Source: Lucifuga dentata | Taxonomy: Eukaryota > Chordata > Actinopteri > Ophidiiformes > Bythitidae | Assembly (NCBI GenBank): GCA_014773175.1 | Contig: VXCM01001353.1 | Location: 124,001-188,000 of the forward strand | DNA length: 64,000 nucleotides | Reading direction: 5' to 3' | Part shown: in pieces, positions 1 to 12,600 of the stretch | How the letters are laid out: every line of letters starts with the position of its first letter | Position numbering within the stretch: the first letter of the stretch is position 1 | Position numbers and translations under genes: made by a program | Notes under the pieces: generated by a model | What the model was told of the DNA's origin: nothing | The model's input: the letters and a program-made list of their open reading frames with translations, nothing else | Databases searched by the model: none

Positions 1-167
1 CTGGGATTTCTGCAACACAGTGAAACTATTATAGAAGTCAAGGTGGTATTGCTCACTGCTGTTATTGTGGTTATGCTGTTCCCTTTGAGACATCTTCAAA
101 AATGTGTAACCTTCCATGTTTTCTGTCTCATTTTTTTGTTTCTTTCTTTCCCCTGTTTTCTTTTCAG

Positions 168-263
168 GTTATAACACAGTGGTGCGGATTCCAGCAGGAG
201 CCACCAATATTGACATCAAGCAGGTCAGCTACTCTGGAAAGCCAGAGGATGACAACTACCTCG
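168..263 (+). CDS. adamts20: adamts20 exon: spacer domain, part 1
   Basis: The exon starts after a ttttcag acceptor and ends at a gtgagt donor. It takes two bases to complete a glycine codon from the previous exon and leaves one base for the next. It encodes [18 protein letters not shown] and the following DDNYL, the conserved start of the ADAMTS spacer. The spacer helps substrate and matrix binding. It is the first exon in the window, so the upstream exons are missing rather than lost. A long GT repeat begins 18 bases into the following intron. Confidence 0.9.
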
Positions 264-277
264 GTGAGTGCACCATG

Positions 278-315
<38 letters not shown>

Positions 316-3300
316 GCAGGGATGTGGTTTGAAGCAACACTGTATCAAATTGCATGTTTTCTTGGGAAATCAATCCAAATGGATGTAGTTCAACCTAATA
401 AGATGTATATATTACAGCCCTTCAGTTTGCATCTCATAGGTCAATGCCATTATCCCCTCACACTACCAATAAACCACCCAGACTTGCTGACCCCAAACTT
501 TGGGGGTGAGGCTGTTAGTGAAGGAGGATAAGGATAGATGAGCCAGACTGTTGCCAATCTGCTATTTTTTTTTTTGGACCAGTCAGAGTGCAAACGGAGG
601 AAACGTGGAGGGGCGTTGGTCCATCTGGTCAGGCAAAGAGCTTTGGTTGGGAAAGCAAATGGAGTGTCAGTCCTGGAGAAAGATGAATGAGGCAGCAATA
701 GGTGCTAATTAGAGGCATGTGGAGCCCAGGCTGCATGAAAGTGGATATAGGGGTATAGAGTGTGAGATAGACCCACCAGAGTGAGTGTGTGTGCACGTGT
801 ATGTTTGTGTGAAAAAAGGAGCTGTGTGTATTGTGTAAGATTCTTGAGACTCTTAGCATATTGCTGTGTGTAAGTTTAGCTCTGTGTGTGTGTATCTGTG
901 TGTATCATGTGTGTCTTTGCATTACTGAATGCATGTTTTTCCCATTGCTGCAAAGCATCAGCGCTTAGTATGCTTACATGCACACTATGATTTGATTTTT
1001 GTCAGCGCTGCGATTAAGGCAAGAAGTTGTAAGACGTGTACATGGATGGAATTAATAGGATTCTGTCATTCATTAATTATACATCACTCATTTAATTGGC
1101 TTATGAGAGGAAGTTTGCCGGGAGAGCAAACGCATGCGCAGAATGCTTACACCACTTCTAAGATGATGGCTTGTTTACATGCTTGAACAAATCAACTTAA
1201 AGTCACATAATCTAGATCTGTTACTCTGACTACGCTAACATCAATTTATGCAGATTTCAATTGGTGCTGAATCAAACTTTTCAAGCACGTGACGCCAAAT
1301 TGCTTAAAGATGACTTGCAGGATTAAACGTGACTCGCTGGGGTTTCCACACTTGTCATGTGCAGACTTGAATGTAAACAAAGCTGCATCTAGAGACTTAA
1401 TCACATACATTGTTTCAGCATGCGCTCTCAGATTGTAATTAGCTGCATGTTTCTAGGAACCATATCTTTTTTTGTGTGTGTCCTGTGTCTTTATGTTTAT
1501 GTACTTGTTTGTACTTGCAGCCAGTGGAGATCTTTTGTTTGCATGGTAATGTCAGTCACGAAGCATAATCAGTCACGCGGACTGACTCCAAATGACTGCA
1601 ATTTAGTGCCACCAATGTTTCAACATATTGCATTTCGCCATTATTGCAATGTTGCAACAATGGCTTTGCAGAACAATAGGTTTTCAAGTCAGAGAGTGTT
1701 TACTTAACATTTAGCCTGAAATGGTAAATGCCCCCATCTTGTAAACATAATGAAAACCTCAATTTTGAAAGTCAACCTCATTTCGGTGAAGCGTTCCATC
1801 ACTTACTCTGAATTCTTTCACATTTGGAATTCTGTGTTGAACGGTCAAATTTGTTTCTCATGTGTGTTTCTTTCTTTATGTCTCAGCATTATCTGACAGC
1901 CAGTCCAACTTCCTCCTGAATGGGAACTTTGTGGTAGCCATGTTCAAAAGGGAAATCACCTTCAAGGGAATCGTCATTGAGTACAGTGGGTCGGACACGA
2001 AAGAGGAGCGCATTAACTGCACTGATCGCATTGAGGAGGAGCTCATTCTGCAGGTTAGGAGAAGGAAGCTCTTCTTTGTTACAAATGAACATTTTCTCTC
2101 TCTTTGGATTCTTAGATTCTCCTTTTGTGTTTCCTCAACCTGTGTTTTTTTTGTTTTTTTTTTCCTGAGCAACTGGCATATAACTAGATCCTTCCTTCAT
2201 ACGATCTCAAGATCTCATCTTCTGTTTGTGGTCATATCTCTTTAAAATACCCTGCACAGGCTCATTCAAGATCAGAAAAGCTGTGTTAGGTCATTTGACC
2301 TTGCCTTTCCCACCCTTGTTTCCATAGGTCTTGTGTGTGGGAAACCTTTACAGCCCAGATGTCCGTTTTTCCTTCAACATACCCATCGAGGAGCACAGGG
2401 AACAGTTTTTGTGGGATCCCTCAGGCTCCTGGCAGGAGTGCAACCGCATTTGTCAGGGTAACAACATGAGTGGGAATCCACACTTTTACTTCTCTCCTAC
2501 ACCAGGTTTTATACCCACTGGTATTTCACAAATCAGGGTCAAACAGGAGAATCATTTAGCTCCTTCTACTTAATTCTTTCCTGGCAACCCGTGACTTTAG
2601 CCAATTGCACTTCCCTACACCGTTCCCTTAAAATTTTATCTTTTGGAAGCAACCAGTGTCTCATGTAGGTTGTAGCGCATGGTGGGAGCCAGTTGAAGAG
2701 ATGTATTGCTTTGGGTTTGAGACCTCTAAGGCTGTACAAAGGACTGGATGTCAGCAAGCTGATTGGACTACTTAAAGGCAAAGAAATGTGATATTTTGGC
2801 AAGTGAACTGTCTACCAGATGTACTTTAATTTGAACCTTGCTTTTTGTGTGTCTGCGTGTGTGCATGTGTGTGTATGTACTTGTGTTTATGTGTCTGTAG
2901 GTGAGCGGAGGCGCAAGGTAGTGTGTGTACGGAAAAGCGATCACCTTGAGGTATCGGACCAACGCTGTGAACACTTACCTCGCCCTGTTGCTGTCACTGA
3001 GCCCTGCAACACTGACTGTGAAGTCAGGTGCACATAAAATGCACACACACACACACACACAGACCGAACATAAACACAAATCAATGCTTTCTGTCATATA
3101 TAAGTTCATAAACACTCACACACACTCTCAAATAAATCTATACAGACCACAAAGAAAGTGTTTATCAAGGTGTTAGAAACCTGACAGACTAATAACATTT
3201 CTTAATCTGTTTTCCACATGCTTATCTCACACAGGTGGCATGTAGCTGGAAAGAGTGAATGTTCAGCTAAATGTGGCTCTGGGTACCGCAGTTTGGACGT

Positions 3301-5012
3301 TCAGTGTATGACATACAGCCGTTTGAAGAGACAGAGTGAGAGGGTGGAGGTCCGAGCCTGTGGAGACCTCTCCAAACCCCAAACCAGAGAGCCCTGTCAT
3401 GGGAACTGTCTGCTCAAGAGCTGGCAGTACAGCGCCTGGTCCCAGGTACAGTAAATGGAAGAATTACATTATACTGTATATACTGTTCATACAGATGGAA
3501 GATAGTATGAAAGTTATTAATGTGAGACCCTAATCCAATAGACATGCATTTTTCCAGGCTTAATAGTGTGTGTCACATCTTTTTAGGTTAAAACTGTGTA
3601 TACCACCAAATTTGGTACATAACATATTTTGATGAGCCTGAAAATGTCATATAATTGAATGTTAAATCCTTTTACGTGGACATTTTTCCAGAAACTGTCA
3701 TAACTTTTAAACACATTGAGCAGTTGCAATCAAATTTCTTACCCACCCTACAGAGACTCTGGGTTTGATTTCCAATAGCTGTAGCTTCTGCTGGGGATGG
3801 TGGTTGAGATTCCATCCTTTTCACTGCACGAGCAACTTCTACTGGTTTGCTTGAGGCTCCTGCACAAAGGTGGACAGGCCTACCTCATGCCATTAGCAGA
3901 TAGTATATTTATATAAAACTAATTATAGGAAATAAACTATTTTTTTAATATGATGTAAACACTATAATCACATTAAACTTATTCTAAATCAACATTGGTG
4001 TACTCCCAGCAATGAACTCAGATTATGTGATTCTAAACTGATTAAATCAAGCATGCAAATGATCCATTGGCTTAAAAACGGTCTAAGCAATCTGCATTTG
4101 TATTTCCTCATCTCACATGCCATGTAAACGACAAACGGTTGACTCATGTTAATTCAATCCAAGTTTATACTGTATGTCTTATTGCATTTTTGCCATATTT
4201 TTGCCTTATTTTGGCAATACTGATAAAAAATCAGAGTATTGAATGCATGTAAATATACTGAGTGACACATACTGTAGGTAATTGGAATTCTAAAGTGGAA
4301 AAAAGGGGGTAAAAAAATCCACACACATTTCTGTTTAGCATTTTGGGACAGAATGAAATGCAAAAATGCTTTTGAGCAAATCATTTTTTTATTTACACTT
4401 TAATTACCTTTCTCTCACAACTTAATGTTTGGAGTTGCTGAACCATGGATAACATTTTCTTTTTAACAGTGCTCTAAGACTTGTGGTCGTGGGAGCCGTA
4501 GCAGAGAGTCATTCTGTATGAACAACCTGGGCAGGCGGCTGGTAGACCGGGAGTGCAACGAATACCAGAGGGTGGTCTCTGAAACCTGCAACGAGCAGCC
4601 CTGTCCGAAGTGGTCTGTCAGCGAGTGGAGTGAGGTGGGGCTCTGAACTACACACACACCTACACATGCAGAAAACGTGTGAATATTGCTTTGTAAATGT
4701 CCAGTAATCAGCTGTACTAAGGTAGTACAAGATTTATTGTATTGTATTGCACTGTATTGTCTGGTGTAGCTGTTATTTTTGCCCACACCTGTAGTGGATG
4801 TGTCCACGCTCTCTCTGCCCCCTCAGTGTCTGGTGACGTGTGGGAAAGGCATGAGACACAGGCAGGTGTCCTGCAGCGTGGGAGCAGCTGAGGAAAAGCT
4901 GAGTGAGCACTTCTGCGATCCCTCCAGTAAACCTCCTGCTGTGGGGAGCTGTGAGCTGCCCGAGTGTGCATCCTGGCAGGCTGGCGTCTGGGGAGCGGTA
5001 AGTCCAACAGAN

Positions 5013-5043
<31 letters not shown>

Positions 5044-5326
5044 ACACACACAGACATGACACATACACATACAAATGAGACATAGACACACTGGGGTAGA
5101 AGTGACTTGAGTTTGAGTGAGGAAATGAGTTTCATGTGTGACTTGCCATCTTGGAGTTTGACTTGGGTCTGTTGCTGTGTGTCTGTGTGTGTGTGTGTGT
5201 GGGTGTGTAACCTGATATACTGGTGAGTTTTGAAGAAGTGTGCTCTGACTTCAGCAGCCATTTCCTCCATACTGCTTTCACTTTGCCCTCATAGCCTGTC
5301 AGACCAAATCTGATCCACTGCGTGCC

Positions 5327-5361
<35 letters not shown>

Positions 5362-5684
5362 ATGCAAACACCTTCTACTCCTTCCTTTACATTCAAAGCA
5401 GTTCTGTATAGATTTCTCCCACTTAAGGTAAAGCACAAGCTGAATGAAATGTATGAATGGGCGTCTCTAGCTTATAGATCTAATATCCTACCAGACGTGT
5501 TTATGGGTGGGAAAGTCAGATAGTATTTACAGAGCTGGAATATATCGGCTCGTTAATGCCTGTGTAATTTTAATTTGCTGCTCAAATAAACTTGTCCTGT
5601 GCCACTTCCTCAGCTCTTGTTTTGTAGCTAAAAAGTGGTGGGATCACCTCAGATGTGAGTTGAGAAGTGGGTAAAGGGTCAAAT

Positions 5685-5728
<44 letters not shown>

Positions 5729-8700
5729 GCACGCGCACATGTACTAAGTCTTGACTTACGCCCCATTCAACATATCGACCTTGAGACATTTAGATAGCAT
5801 TTAAGATATCTTGTGGTTTGTTTGTGTATGTATGTGTGTGTTTTGTCTTTCACAGTGTGCAGTAACCTGTGGCCATGGTTACCAGATGCGAGCTGTAAGG
5901 TGTGTGTCGGGGGACTACGGTAACACAGTAGAAGACAGAGAGTGTAATGCTGCTGCAAAGCCCAGAGACACTCAGGTAAGAGAGTAAATATGATCCAATT
6001 TTCTCTCCAAATCAAATAACCATTCCAAGCACAACACTCAAGGTTTACCCTTATTTGTTCCAAAGTTTGGCAGTTTGTTTTTGTGGTTAAAAAGTAAAAT
6101 GCAAACCATGAAAGGCCGAAAGAATGAAATGCTGTGTAAAGGATTGAATGCAGATGGAACATACATCACAAGAAGTCAGGAAACAATCAATTATAACCGG
6201 CTTTTACTTAGTCCCATTATTGGTTTTTACCAATTTTCCCTGAAAACAGCACCCAGATTTAAAAAGAGTATTACCCTCAAGGCTCCTCTTGTGGTGAAGA
6301 CAATTCAGAAAATGCTTTTGGTAACAGAATATGAGGAGAAGAAAACATGAAAGTACTACTTGAAAGCCAAAAAATCTCTCTAGCTCATTTTTTTTTCTAC
6401 TAAGCCAAGCTGCTGCATGTCAAACCTATCGGTGAACTTTGTACAAAGAAAGGAGGGCATATGTAGGTGCACCAGCTATTTTGATTTGTAATAGGTGAAG
6501 TGTGCTGTGCACGTGAGTGAAGTGGAATATAAATTGGAGCGGTGGTAATTAACCGTTGTTCTTACAGTCAAAGCTCTGCTCAAAAAGGACCTGTGTTCGT
6601 CACAGTGACACTTGATGAAAATGTCTCAACAAATGCAGAGCAGACTACAAACAGTTTCTCCAAGTAGAAAAATAATGTTATTAGGGAGCTTCAGTCAAGG
6701 CACCACAAATCTGCAGCCACAGGCAAACGATACCACTTCTTAAATTTAATTTGATCTTGTAGAATTATTGAAATCTGCCTGGTAATGTCACAATGCCCGT
6801 ATGACATGGTTTTATTTTGCAGCAAATGATCTACCAAATAACTGTTCTATACTGTGAGAGACTTTGTTGTGGATTACAATAAAATTTGTAAAAAGCTAAA
6901 AAAAAAAAATTAAGTCTTACATTAATGTATTGTGCAGCTTGCTGAGAATGAAGTAGCTTGTTTAACCATACAGTATATGAGCATACTGCTTAGAAATTGT
7001 GCATAACAATCCGCTTTATATCATCATCCATTGAAAATTGTTGATTTTCTCTAAAAAGATAATTTTAAAGAGCCTTGTGATAATGGCCATGAGAAGAAAG
7101 TAAACTTTTAATTGTCTTGACAATTTCTATGTGTAATAAAATAAGAGGTCTCAACCCCAAAACCATGTGTAGGACTACATGATTCAGCAACTGCATGCCC
7201 CGTTTTTTTTTTTTCACCTCAGCATTATTCAGAAATTTAATTCACTGAATAATGTGGTTATATTTGACAGTGTTCAGAGAGCAATGTTTCTCAATGTTTC
7301 CAGAGAGCCTGACAAGTGGCACATTTGTCCAAATGCTGGAAGGGTTCATATCTTTGAGGAAAGGAGAGCACATGCCATCCATCTGTCAGTGGGTAATCCA
7401 ATTGCCTGTAAAGTAACCCCCAACCCCAACACCACACCCCCCNCCCCCCCCCCCCAGCCAAACAAATGGCTACTGAGTTTTCCCAGATCACAATCAATAA
7501 GGGAAAACTTGTGGGCCAGCTGTGACAAGCTAACAGACTTACCTGATCAGCCTCCTGAACCTGTTTTGCTTTGGTTTGACCCATATACAAAGTGCATCAA
7601 GGTGGACACAGACCATTACCTGAGCAGCTGAGGCTTAAAGGACCATACCGGCAATCGTGCACGTTAGAGCCAAATATATAGAATCCACATACACTTTATG
7701 TGTTATCTGACAACCATTTCCCAAAAATATACTATTTTAGCAGTAAAGATCAGAATTTGTTTTCCTGTACCTTCCAGACTGCCATTGACTTCAGTACATC
7801 CCAGTACGCTATTAAAATCAACCTCTTGAGATATATAATCCATCACAACAAATACTATGTATTAGGTTGTTTTGTCAAAGTAACTCTACTTAAACGATCC
7901 AACACGGAGCTGCATGGAAGACAATGCATGGAAGACAATGCATGTCTCCACCAGAGAATATAGTCCCAGGAGAAGACGGCTTTTCCAAGAAATTAAAATA
8001 ACCAACCCTCTACAATGGTGCATAAGTGTTAGCATATGAAACATTGAATTTTAAGGTGGGCGTATCACCTGAACATTTGATTTTGAAAAGTTAGGGGATT
8101 TGAAAAATTAACAAATACTAAAATACGGTTTTATGTTTGGAAATTGTTTGACAGTAAGGTAACATACATGCAGGCTGTACATACTGGGCTCAAACGTACA
8201 TGATCGCCGGTATGGTCCTGGTGGAAATGAGGTCACCTTAACATATACAGACATTGTAGTTGGTGATTATACAAACGTGCATCATTTTAAGAAACTGAAT
8301 GATTTTACAGCTGGAAACATGTTTTCATAGCTACCCAATGCAAGGATCTTTTGCTTAAAAAAGTAGTTTTGTACATTACTAACATACAAAAGAATGCTCA
8401 TTCCGTTAATCACTCATTTTATATTACTTAAGTTATCATTAGAGCACCTTGCATAAAAAGTATCTCTGATATATGTTTAAAAATATTTGTTACATATACT
8501 TCCTCTGCTTCTACCTGGAGATGTGTGATTCTCCAGGTGTGTCCACATTTTCTTCTTTTAACACACACACACAAACTCATTTCACTGTAGTTGTATGTTT
8601 GTGTTTGCAGGACTGTGAGATGCCGGCTTGTCCGTGGGCCTCTCTTCCAAAAAGCACACCTCCTCCTGACAACTCCGCTCAGCTCCTGCCNCTTGTCCGT

Positions 8701-9254
8701 GGGCCTCTCTTCCAAAAAGCACACCTCCTCCTGACAACTCCGCTCAGCTCCTGCCGCAGTGGAGATATGGCTCCTGGACCATGGTATGAAAACAAACAGG
8801 ATTTTATAAGGTCTATCAGAACACATTATTATCTGTAGGTTTACTTCATGCAGTCCAACAAATATACAAAGCAGTGTGGTTTTTGTTAAATAGTAAGCAA
8901 ATTCTTGCAATGTTTTGCACTGCAGGTGTCATATTGAAAAATAAGTATCGGGCATTTATTAAAGCTGGAGACATCCTCGTCATTTTGTATGTACAGGTCC
9001 ATGAAAAATGATCTGCTAGGTTTATCCAATCACAACCGTGGAATAAGAGTTAGCTCTGTTATTTAACAAATGAAGAAATATGAGGATTTTTGTTGTGTTT
9101 TTCTATGTTTTTATTTGTGTTGTATAATGATGGGTGCTCTGAATGTGTTGGATACAAATATTAGTGGGGCATAACTTTCATTGCATTTTCAACATTGTAC
9201 GTTCCTGTGCAATACTGTGCTTTTATTTGGCATTGTCTCTTATACCCCCTGCTG

Positions 9255-9320
<66 letters not shown>

Positions 9321-9561
9321 CAAACACACATACAGACACACACACTGGCTCCACTGTCTGGGCTGAGAGGCCCTTCTGTCTCTCTGTTACTTTGCATTGT
9401 TGCTTGTTGCAAATGAAAACCAGATTTCATCTAAACACAAGTCTATGGTTTCGAAGATTGAACCCCGTCTGTCAATCTGGAAGTCGGTGTTAGCTCACAT
9501 GTCAAAGAGTGTAGCGCCAGTGTGGTCTCTCAGATGAACACAATCACACGCACACATGTAT

Positions 9562-9612
<51 letters not shown>

Positions 9613-12600
9613 CAAACCACATGCACGCATACATACATACATTTGTCTAAGCAGCGGAACTGCCATTCTCTGTGTGAAATTATGGAATTTAGAGTGTCAT
9701 CGATATGAGAGGGGTATTAACGTGTGTATTTCCGCTGGAGCCTTTTGATTGCATTAGGTATTCATTCCCCTCTGCTGTGTTTAGTGCGATGTCCTGTTGA
9801 GATGACTTGGGTACAGCTATAGAGTATCAGCAGGTAAGAGTTGCTCAGGAAGTCATTTCAGGACACCGGCAAGGGTAGATAATATCTTGAAAACATTTAC
9901 TGTATTTCTGAATGTTAAAGATCAAGTATATATAATTTTTGTGAAAGATAATGCTTTATTTTCAACCTATATAGCATGTTTGGATTAAACAAAGGAGAGT
10001 ACACCCAGCAGTTGTGCATAAGACTTTCGTCCATGCAAGTTTGTGGTCAGAAGTGACCATTAGAGGCAAATCTTATTGAAAGGAATTGATAAATTGAAGC
10101 TTGGAAAATACAGAAAATCAAGTACCAAGCCACTTCAGTAGAGGATATTGCAAAATAGTTTTTTCTTTTTTCTGTTTTATCTCTTTAATCCCTTTGGTAT
10201 GAAACATGGTCCAAGTGAGCAAGCATGAGCTTCCCATATATGTATGCTGCTTACTAACATCATCTCACATGATATCTGGGTAATTATCTCTCTACTGGAG
10301 ATAAAATAGTCTCAATACATACTATCTATTATTCTCAATTTGATATTTGGGACTACCATTTGGACAAAATTACACAGCACAGTTTGCATAGTACAGAAAA
10401 CTGGGCAGTTTGGTGGTGCAATAGTGCAGTTCAAAAGCTGCTGTTGCTGCATTGTTGAATGACGAAGAACAGAATGCAGTTGATTGCATCTCTTTAAAAC
10501 CCACATGATACAACTGCACAGCTACTCTACATGACATAAGTGATTATTTCATCTGATCATCTATCTGCATGTCCTCCAGTGCTCTGTGTCCTGTGGTAAG
10601 GGGAAGCGGGCACGCTATGTCAGCTGCAGAGATGCTCAGGGAGGAGTGGCAGATGAATCATACTGTGCCCATCTACCGCGCCCCCCAGAGTCATCTGCCT
10701 GCTTCAGCCCCTGTGGCCAGTGGCGTGCTGGGGAGTNCCGCGCCCCCCAGAGTCATCTGCCTGCTTCAGCCCCTGTGGCCAGTGGCGTGCTGGGGAGTGG
10801 TCTCCTGTGAGTAAAGCATCTCATACTGTGTCCAATCGATACAGATGTTTTCCACTGAAGACTTACAGTAATCACTCAGTTCAGATTTTTTTTTTTTTTT
10901 TAAAGGAGCAAAACACCCTGAAACAGACATTTATTATTCTTGTGATCTTGGAGAGTTCAGTCTTGATTTGTGAAGCAAGAAGAAAAAGAGCCAGAATCTA
11001 TGATATCATTAAAAATAAATTTTGGGTTTTTTTTACTGGCACAAAATGGAAAACCAAAAATGACTTACAGTTATAATGGCACCTTTGTTTAGTCATTCAT
11101 GAAATGAAATCCATTCAAATATAAGGTCTCAGAATAAATCTCCCTGAGGGCAAAGTCTTTAGTTTATTATGTTAATAATAAATTATGTTTATTGAATTAA
11201 AGTTAAAGCAAGTTTACATTTACATTTATTCATTTGGTTATTATACAAAGTGACTTCTGTGTATGGTATAACACAGGCGAAGAGCTGGTCAAGGAGAAAT
11301 ATAGAGAATAAGGACCCTAGGTGTGAAGGTATTCACAGAATTGTTGGATCTTTGGGGCCTTTGTAAAGGCCAAATTGCAAAATCCAGTGGAACTGGTTTC
11401 CACCACAAAGGGACCACAGAAGAATTTTGTGTATTTTATTAGTCTAGTTTTTGTACTTTGCTTGATCATAGTTACAGACTTGAAGGGCATCATGATACAA
11501 TGCTTCACATCATGAAGCAATATATTAAATATATCAATGAAAACAAGAACCCCAAACTCCAAACACACAAAAAAGATGCAGTCAATATTGCAATATGCTC
11601 TGGCCTGGACAATTGGGCATGCAGTTGCAAATGGCAAACAAGGATTGTTTTCTGCCCTTACAATATGATTTCAAACTATTTTAGCAGGTTTATGAGATGG
11701 TTCTCTCTCCCTTCTGCTCAGTGTTCAGTGACGTGTGGCGTGGGAAGAACCACCAGACAGGTGGTCTGTACAAACTATCACCAGCCAGTGGACCAGTCTT
11801 TCTGCGATCCAGATGAGAGGCCTGTAACAGAACAGGAGTGTATGGCTCTACCATGCTCCTCCATCTACCGTCAGCGCATTGACCAGCCTTACGGATACCC
11901 CCAGGACCCGGGTCACCATCCTGGACACAGCAGCTGGAACGTGCCCTCAGCAGACAACCAGTGGAGGACAGGACCCTGGGGCTCAGTATGTGCAGCATGG
12001 AATCTTTTGGGAAATAATCCCATGTCAAAGTCTTATGTATATGGTAGAGTGGCCTTGGTGATCACAGCTAGATTTTTCATTAGTTACCTGCCAATGGTGA
12101 TTTCACAGCTAAGTGGTGTAACCCCATTCAAGCAGATTAGAGTTTGTTTCCCTTCTTGGTACAGTTCATTTGGGCAGGTCCAAACACAGCAATCACACTT
12201 GGGTCCACGCCAAAACTAAACAACCACCTGGAGGAGGTGGTCTGGGTTTGATCCTGAAAGAATTCTGGAGCAGTTTGTGATTTGAACACAATCTGAAGTA
12301 GTTCTGAACCAACTATAAGGAAATTTGTTGATCTATTGAATCATCTACCACCAGAGAGGTCTTGGTGCATGTGGTTAAAGATAAGTAAACTACACCTTTG
12401 ACCTTTACCCATAACAAATCAATCAGATGCTGTGAAAAGACTTTAATGAATCAAGCTTACCTAACAAGCTTTCAGATTAATATATTGAAGGTTAGCATGT
12501 TGTATGTGCTCCATCCTCCTGTTCAGCCATCTGACAGCAGCACGTCTTCTTTGCATAACATGAAGCAACTGGCCATTCTACTGGTATATTTTTGCTTGGT

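Larger units (their letters stand above)
264..1886 (+). other. intron: GT repeat and a dispersed repeat copy
   Basis: The intron begins gtgagt and soon enters a GT repeat at 281-311. From about 975 to 1185 it contains a repeat related to one at about 19375-19540 (listed separately), with tttacatgc-type ends. I see no other gene or structured RNA here. Confidence 0.6.
4998..5855 (+). other. intron dominated by CA/TG repeats
   Basis: CA repeats occupy 5013-5053 (with the N at 5012) and 5329-5359. TG repeats lie at about 5178-5200 and 5690-5725. No gene is seen. Confidence 0.7.
8784..10579 (+). other. intron with two long CA repeats
   Basis: CA repeats at 9258-9318 and 9562-9610 are the only structure I see. 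The rest is unremarkable AT-rich sequence. Confidence 0.6.

Noticed and set aside
9143..9493. Open frames rich in His-Thr or Cys-Val repeats, here and elsewhere
   Set aside because: They are translations of CA/TG microsatellites.
8627..10798. Internal tandem duplication of TSR-coding sequence as a real evolutionary event
   Set aside because: Copies are identical, are joined by exactly one N, and break the frame; the same pattern recurs in noncoding DNA, so it is an assembly artefact.
11458..12219. 253-codon open frame on the plus strand as a separate gene
   Set aside because: Only 11722-11985 resembles protein (TSR8); the rest is intron on both sides with good splice sites at the exon limits.
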